Below are positions 53,334 through 62,300 of a DNA stretch of 64,000 nt, piece after piece. Made by a program: the position numbers and the translations under genes. The stretch is taken from the NCBI GenBank assembly GCA_037039925.1, contig JAXRKP010001461.1, positions 42,501-106,500 of the forward strand, read 5' to 3'. How positions within the stretch are numbered: position 1 is the first letter of the stretch; every line of letters begins with the position of its first letter. Under the pieces are notes generated by a model. That model did no database searches. It was not told the origin of the DNA and saw nothing but the letters and a program-made list of their open reading frames with translations. Origin of the DNA: Doris montereyensis (taxonomy: Eukaryota > Mollusca > Gastropoda > Nudibranchia > Dorididae).

Positions 53334-56300
53334 TATAATAATAATAATAATAATAATAATAGTAATAATAATAATAATAATATAATAATAATAATGATTA
53401 AATAATAATCATACTAATAATGATCATAAAATAAAAATAGTAATAAATCATATTGTATTGAAAGTAAGGTCGAAAGTGTAATCACAAGAGGCTTTCAGAC
53501 CACCATAAATTCTACAAACTATTAGACCAAATACAATTTATATTGAGGGAGGATGTGGGCTTAGTAAAAAATGCCAGGCAATTTATTTTATGTACATAAA
53601 TAGTCCTGTGCCAAGACCTGAACATGTCAACTTACAAAACGTTCTGCCTTTTCTCTCAACACAATGGAAGAATAAAGACCAAGAAAGGACAACTGTTCAG
53701 TCAACTGTAATCTAGCATAGTACTAATAATACTAATACTTATACTATTAATGCTAAGAATCAGAAGAAGAAGAAGAAGAAGAAGAAAAGCAAAGTACTGA
53801 TGGTGATAATAATAATTATAATAATAATAATACATTTTAAAAAAAGGACAATAAGAACAGTACCAATAATAGTAATACTATTACAACCATCACTGCTATT
53901 ACTGAGGGAGATACTACAGATGTTGAAATCCTGGATGGATTAACACATGAAAAGTATACAACAGATTAAAGAGAAAAAAACTTTATAGACACTAGACAGA
54001 ACCAAATCCACTGTTACCTACACCTCTACATTGGCCTGACTACAAGCCTGGCATCCATCACCTTGCCACTAAAAGACTGTGCACTACAAGCCTGACATCC
54101 ATCACCTTGCCACTAAAAGAGTGTACACTACAAGCCTGACATCCATTCACCTTGCCACTAAAAGAGTTTACAACTATCCATTGCCTTGTCACCTACACTA
54201 CATGGCATCCATCACCTTGCCACTACAAGTCTGAAAAGAGTTGCACTACAAGCCTGACATCCATCACCTTGCCACTAAAAGACTTGCACTACAAGCCTGA
54301 CATCCATTGCCTTGCCACCTGTCACCAAAAGAGTTACACTACAAGCCTGACATCCATCACCTTGCCACTAAAAGAGTTGCACTACAAGTCTGACATCCAT
54401 TGCCTTGCCACCAAAAGAGTTACACTACAAGCCTGGCATCCATTGCCTTGACACCAAAAGAGTTACACTACAAGCCTGGCATCCATTGCCTTGACACCAA
54501 AAGAGTGTACACTACAAGCCTGACATCCATTGCCTTGCCACCTACACTACAAGCCTGACATCCACACTAAAAGAGTGTACACTACAAGCCTGACATCCAT
54601 TGCCTTGCCACCAAAGAGTTACACTACAAGCCTGACATCCATTGCCTTGCCACCAAAAGAGTTACACTACAAGCCTGACATCCATTGCCTTGCCACAAAA
54701 GAGTTACACTACAAGCCTGGCATCCATTGCCTTGCCACCAAAAGAGCCTTGCCACCAAAAGAGTTACACTACAAGCCTGACATCCATTGCCTTGCCATAC
54801 ACTACAAGCCTGACATCCATTGCCTTGCCACAAAAGAGTTACACTACAAGCCTGACATCCATTGCCTTGACACCTACAAAAGACACTAAAAAGTGTACAC
54901 TACAAGCCTGACATCCATTGCCTTGCCACCAAAAGAGTTACACTACAAGCCTGACATCCATTGCCTTGCCACTAAAAGAGTGTACACTACAAGCCTGGAC
55001 ATCCATTGCCTTGACACCAAAAGAGTGTACACTACAAGCCTGGCATCCATTGCCTTGCCACTAAAAGAGTGTACACTACAAGCCTGACATCCATTGCCTT
55101 GCCACCAAAAGAGTGTGCACTACAAGCCTGACATCCATTGCCTTGCCACCAAAAGAGTTACACTACAAGCCTGACATCCATTGCCTGTATCACACAAGAC
55201 CAGACAAAATCTGACATCCAGTGCCTTGCAAAAAAATACACCATTGACATCCATTGCCACTAAAAGAGTTACACTACAAGCCTGACATCCATTGCCTTGC
55301 CACCTAAAGAGTTGCACTACAAGCCTGACATCCATTGCCTTGCCACCAAAAGAGTTACACTACAAGCCTGACATCCATTGCCTTGCCACCAAAAGAGTTA
55401 CACTACAAGCCTGACATCCATTGCCTTGCCACCAAAAGAATTGCACTACAAGCCTGACATCCATTGCCTTGCCACCAAAAGAGTTACACTACAAGCCTGA
55501 CATCCATTGCCTTGACACCAAAAGAGTTGCACTACAAGCCTGACATCCATTGCCTTTAAAGAGTGTACACTAAAAGAGCCTTGTCACCAAAAGAGTTGCA
55601 CTACAAGCCTGACATCCATTGCCTTGCCACCAAAAGAATTGCACTACAAGCCTGACATCCATTGCCTTGACACTAAAAGAGTGTACACTACAAGCCTGAC
55701 ATCCATTGCCTTGCCACTAAAAGAGTTGTACACTACAAGCCTGACATCCATTGCCTTGCCACTAAAAAGAGTTGCACTACAAGCCTGACATCCATTGCCT
55801 TGACACCAAAAAAGTGTACACTACAAGCCTGACATCCATTGCCTTGCCACCAAAAGAGTGTACACTACAAGCCTGACATCCATTGCCTTGCCACAAAAAA
55901 AGAGTGCACACAAGGCCCAACATCCATTGCCTTGCCATTGGACCAAAAGAGTTGCACTACAAGCCTGACATCCATTGCCTTGTCACCAAAAGAGTGTACA
56001 CTACAAGCCTGACATCCATTGCCTTGCCACCAAAAGAGTGTACACTACAAGCCTGACATCCATTGCCTTGCCACTCGGCAGGGACAAAAAAGTGTACACT
56101 ACAAGCCTGACATCCATTGCCTTGCCACCTGCAAAAAAAGTGTACACTACAAGTCTGACATCCATTGCCTTGCCACTAAAAAAGTTACACTACAAGTCTG
56201 ACATCCATTGCCTTGTCACCAAAAAAGATTACACTACCCTGACATCCATTGCCTTGACACTAAAACTACAAGTTGACATCCATTACACTACACAAACCTG

Positions 56301-59300
56301 ACATCCATTGCCTTGTCACTAAAAGAGTGTACACTACAAGCCTGACATCCATTGCCTTGACACCAAAAGAGTGTACACTACAAGCCTGACATCCATTGCC
56401 TTGCCACTAAAAGAGTGTACACTACAAGCCTGACATCCATTGCAGAATCTGAGAAAAAAGAGTGTGATCAATTCTCAAGCTCAAGCCTGACCATCCATTG
56501 TCCTTGCAACACTAAAAAAAAGTGTGCAGACCACAAGTCTGACATCATGATTGCAGGTCACTTCTTGCCTTGACATGACTTCCTTTGATGGAAACAACAC
56601 GCTAAAGAGTTGCACTACAAGTCTGACATCCATTGCCACCTAAAGAGTGTACACTACAAGTCTGACATCCATTGCCTTGCCACCAAAAGAGTTGCACTAC
56701 AAGCCTGACATCCATTGCCTTGCCACTAAAAGAAGTTTGCATTACAATCGCTGCAACTAGGCTCCTTGACAACAAAAGCAAGGTATGTTAAAAAATATTT
56801 CATGGAAATCTAATCATGGCTAGCAGTATTATTCCCTGACAGTTTGCACTGGTGGTGACCCAGATCTTCATTATTCTTGGTTTTACACTTATATTGAACA
56901 GCATTTTATAGACAAACTTTTTCTCTCTACACATTCCTTTGTATTTGTCTCGTCTTTGTCCCTACACGGCTTCGACATACATCTCCGTGTCCTCATTGGT
57001 CACTTTCAACATGACCTTTGCCACGCTGTCTTTACAGTCAGGAAGTTATCCGCGGCAAGCGCCTTGTGTCACTTGACAACATGTTATGTTTGGTCATGCA
57101 GCCCAGACACACCCCGTATTGTCCTGTAATTGTTTGCTTGTGTTGAATGTTTCTACCTACCTGCAGTTTGTGAAGCTGCCCAAAGTCATCAGGTAAGGCT
57201 TTCAACTCATTGTTAGAGGCTATCAAGATCAATGACCTGGACAAATAAGATAAGAAAATTAATAATTTTGACCAGGTGATAAAACGAATACAACTTACCT
57301 TTGTAAAAACAGATTAAGCAAAAATGAGGACAACTTGAAAAGAAACCAAAAGAAGTAGCAAACCCAATAACTATCCAAAGGAAAAAAAGCAAATAATGAA
57401 ACGACACACCATGTCTGTGATTTGATTCAATTTTTACCCACATCCACAACTAAGGTGATCTCAGGATTTTTTTGGGCAGGGATTTTTTACTTTTACCCAG
57501 ACTACCCTGTAAGCTGTAGACAGTCAAGGGATATTTAACATGCACAAAATAGTGTGACCTGCCTGAAAATCCTTCTAGCCTTCAATAAGACGGATTTGAT
57601 GGCAAAAGCCAGAAAAAAAGTCATCCCTGTATACCAATGCAATACATTTGAGAATTTGATTTTACCCACATCCACAACTTAGGTGATCTCATGGGTTTTT
57701 TTTGAAGGATGTTTATATTTTGCCCAAGGGATCTTTAGCATGCACAGAGTGTTGTGATCTACCTACAAACCGATCGGGGCCCAATCATTTATCCCCCCTA
57801 TTTATCGGGTCTTTATCCCCTATTTATCGGGACCCCCTCTCTGTTATCCATGGGGCCCAAGGCCAGTATTTATCGGGGACCCGCATCGTGTTCAACAAGA
57901 TTCATGGTCTTTCACACTCCGGTGGGCCCACCCCTATTTATCGTCTTGGCATCTCCGATTGGATTAGGGAGTGTCAATCCACCTACCTGGACCAGGAGGT
58001 GAGTTTTGCTCTCAGAAAACTAAAAAGAAAACTCTTCAACTTGTTGGGGTTTGAATCCAGACCTTCTGGTTGAGAGGCTGACACCTTGCCTCTCTACCAC
58101 CGCATCCTCAACGCAAGAAAACACACACTTACCCGTAGCATTTCCAAATCGGCCATTTCTCCTCCGCCACCTTAGTCCGGACAACCAGTTGTCTTGCAAA
58201 AGCAAAATCTAGGACGCCAAAAAAATGTTAAACGCTAATAGGAAAATGTTCATTGCTGTCGATCCAGTACCAACATATACTCATACAGAAAAAAACAGAC
58301 GAATAAGCAACTGAATTAGGGCTGGAAAAAAAAACTCAGCAAACCGAAAATTTTAGAAAGTTCTAGAAGATTGTAATAAGTTCTCTACCAGGTTTTTAAA
58401 ATTCCAGGAGGATCAATGCCATCTCAATTTTTTCCCTTTCAGAAATAATCTCCAAGTCCCTATATCATGTTTCAAAACTTTTTAAAAGTCAAAAAGTTTC
58501 AGTTCAGAAGCAAAGAATTGTCGTTAATGTCTTAACCTTTGAACCTGAGACACAGGTAAACCATACTCTTGGGACTGCTTGGGATGATATCATGACTTCT
58601 ATGATCACAGTTTTCTAAATCTCAACTAACCTACTAGTTGCCCAGTTTGTAGTAACGTGACTAGAAGCTTTCTACACAAAATTTGCAGTCCAGCTTCCTT
58701 GTGTGTTACAAGGCTCCTTGACACCAAAAGAATTTGCAAATTTTGACCCAGATCTTCATTATTCTTGGTTTTTACACTATTGAACAAAACAGACATTTTC
58801 CTTCTGTTGGTAATTTTCTAAACAAAACAGGAACTTCCTTGTGTTGGTAATTTTCCAACAAAACAGGAGCTTCCTTGTGTTGGTAATTTGGTGAAGGATT
58901 GCTTCCAAAGTCATCAGGTAAGTGTTGGTAATTTTCTAGACCTTTGTAAAACAGATTAAGCAAAAATGAGGACAACAGTACACACACCATGTGATTTGAT
59001 TCAATTTTCTAGACAAATTTTCTTTTCAAGGGGACATTCCTTGTGTTGGTAAAATTTTAGCCTTCAATGACGATTTTGCTGTGACATCCAATGCCATCAA
59101 TTTCTCCCACACAATCTTCCTTGTTTACAATTCAATTTAAGCTTAGAGACCTTGGGCTATCAGAACAAGGAAAGTTGATTACAACAATCTTTATCTTGTC
59201 TCCGATTGGAAAGTGTTAATCCACCTACTAATAGAACTGATTGTTTTGCACTAAAATGGTCAACTTGTTGGGGTTTGAATCCAGACCTTTTGGTTACTGA

Positions 59301-62300
59301 TAGTAGTGATAGTAGTGATGGTACTGACTTACCCGTAGCATTTGATGGTACTCCTCCGCCACTTAGTGATGGTTGTCTTGATAGTAGTGATGGTAGTGAT
59401 AGTAGTGAACTGATAGTCATGGAAAAAAAAATGGCAAACGAAAATTTTGATAGAAGATTGATAAGTTAGTAGTGATGGTCACTGATAGTACTGGTAGTAG
59501 TGATGGTACTTGCAATAGTAAAATGGTACTGATATTTTTAGTGACGGTGAACCTGATAGTAGTGATAGCTGTGATGGTAGTGATAGTAGTGATGGTACAT
59601 TTTCAAATAGTAGTTACTAGTTCAGTAGTGATGGTACTGATAGTAGATGGCAGTGATAGTCAGTGATGGTACTGATAGTAGTCCTTGTGTTATAGTAGTG
59701 ATTGTAATGATAGTAGTGTTGGTAGTGATGGTAGTGGATGATAAAGTACTGATACAGTCCTTGTGTTGGTAATTTTGATAGTAGTGATGGTAAATTCAAA
59801 TATGAAGTAGTGATAGTAGTGATGGTAGTCAATTTAGCTTAGTGATGGTTGAGTTGGTACTTGATAGTAGTGATGGTACTGATAGTAGTGATGGTACTGA
59901 TAGTAGTGATAATAGTGATAGTAGTGATAGTACTGAAAGTGGTGATGGTACTGATAGTGGTGATGGTACTGATAGTACTGATAGTGTAGTGATATGGTAC
60001 TGATATATGATGGTACTGATAGTACTGATAGTGGTGATGGTACTGATAGTACTAATAGTAGTGATGGTACTGATAGTAGTGATGGTAGTGATGGTATGAT
60101 AGTATCTGATGGTAGTGATAGTAGTGATGGTACTGATAGTAGTGATGGTAGTGATAGTAATAGTGATGATGGTACTGATGGTACTGATAGTAGTGATAGC
60201 TTGATAGTAGTGATGGTACTGATATTAATGATAGTACTCAGTAATAGTGATAATCGTGATAGTAGTGAAGTACTCTTGATAGTAGTGATAGTACTGATAG
60301 TAGTGATGGTACTGATAGTACTGATAGTAGTGATGGTACTGATAGTAGTGATGGTACTGATAGTAGTGATGGTACTGATAGTAGTGATAATACTGATAGT
60401 AGTGATAGTACTGAAAGTGGTGATGGCACTGATAGTGGTGATGGTACTGATAGTGATAGCACTGATAGTACTGATAGTAGTGATAGTACTGATAGTGGTG
60501 AGTACTGATAGTGATAGTACTGATAGTGGTGATAGTAGTGATGGTACTGATAGTAGTGATGGTACTGATAGTAGTGATGGTACTGATAGTAGTGATGGTA
60601 CTGACAGTAGTGACAGTAGTACTGATAAGTGATAGTACTGATAGTGATGGTACTGATAGTGGTGATGGTACTGATAGTAGTGATAAAGTACTCATAATAC
60701 TGATAATAGTGATAGTAGTGATAGTACTGATAGTAGTGATGGTACTGATAGACAAGTGATGGTACTGATAGTACTGATAGTAGTGATAGTACTGATAGTG
60801 GTGATAGTACTGATAGTGGTGATGGTACTGATAGTAGTGATAGTATTGATAATACTGATAATAGTGATAGTAGTGATAGTACTGATAGTGGTGATGGTAT
60901 TGATAGTAGTGATGGTACTGATAGTGGTGATGGTACTGATAGTAGTGATGGTACTGAAAGTACTGATAGTAGTGATAGTACTGATAGTGGTGATAGTAGT
61001 GATGGTACTGATAGTAGTGATGGTACTGATAGTAGTGATAGTACTGATATTAGTGATAGTACTGATAGTGGTGATGGTACTGATAGTGGTGATGGTACTG
61101 ATAGTAGTGATGGTACTGATAGAAGTGATAGTGATGCTGGAGTGGGATCAGTACAGATCTGAGATGGTGATAGACCAGAATTAGATGAGAATTTTGATAA
61201 TAGTGATAGTACGTGAGGTGGTAGCCCCTATAACTGGTAATAGGATAGGGAAACAATTGATGCAGATCTAGGTGATGGGATTAATAATCAAGAGTAGAGT
61301 CCTGATTTTTCTGATAGTAGTGATTGTCATAGTAGACTTAAAGTACTGATATCTTTTCTTAGTGGTGATAGTCTGATAGTACCTGATAGCTACCCAGTTC
61401 ACTGATAGGGTCAACAGCATGACAAGCATAATTTGTCCGGACTAGTGGTGATTGGACTGATAGTAGTGATGGTACTGATAGAAGTGGATAGAAGTGATAG
61501 TGATGCTGGAGGGATCAGTACAGATCTAGATTTAGACCAGAACTTAGATGAGCTGATCTTTTCCAACCGCCCCTATAACTGGTGAGGAGGAAACAATTGA
61601 TGGATCTAGGCAGGTTAATCAAGAGTAGAGTCCTGATTTTTCTAGTTTATTGCATAATATGTAGTTTGTCAGCTTTCCACGCCATCTTTTCTTTCGTCAA
61701 GTCTGAACAGACCTAGCTACCCAGTTCACCGCTGGGTCAACAGCAAAATGACTAAAGTATAATTGGCTCTGCTGGTAGTCAGACGCTCTACCGACCCAGG
61801 ATGGATGTTGGCACTAGGTTAAAGGCATGTCATTCTGTGATGCATTTGAGACTGAGCCATAAAATGTGCCTTGTTTTACTCTGTGTTGTTCTCTCTTGTA
61901 TCATTTGTGGGATCAGATTTGTTCGGGTGGGAAAATCCCAAGGGAGAAAGGTAAGGGCGGATTCTTAGCTTCAGGAGGTGAGAGTTCCAAGAGTTCTAAG
62001 GGTTCTAAGGGTTCAAAGGGTTCAAAGGGTTCATTTAACAACCAAGAGAGAATACTAGGCTGAGTCGGTGATGAGCTGACATTTTAGCCAGTTTCTAGAA
62101 GACAATTTTAAAAAAATAGGAGAATCTAGAAGATTCAGGGAAAACATTTGTTGTGCTATGAGATGAACTGAAACAAATGTCAATATCTAAAAGTAAATCT
62201 AATCAAAACCTAAGACTCACCTGTTTTTGCAGAACTTTGCAAATGGAAAACATTTGTTGTGCTATGAGATGAACTGAAACAAATGTCAATATCTAAAAGT

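Noticed and set aside
59994..61184. Asp/Ser- and Val-rich open frames
   Set aside because: Products of the 18 bp array on both strands; no start context, domains or conservation.
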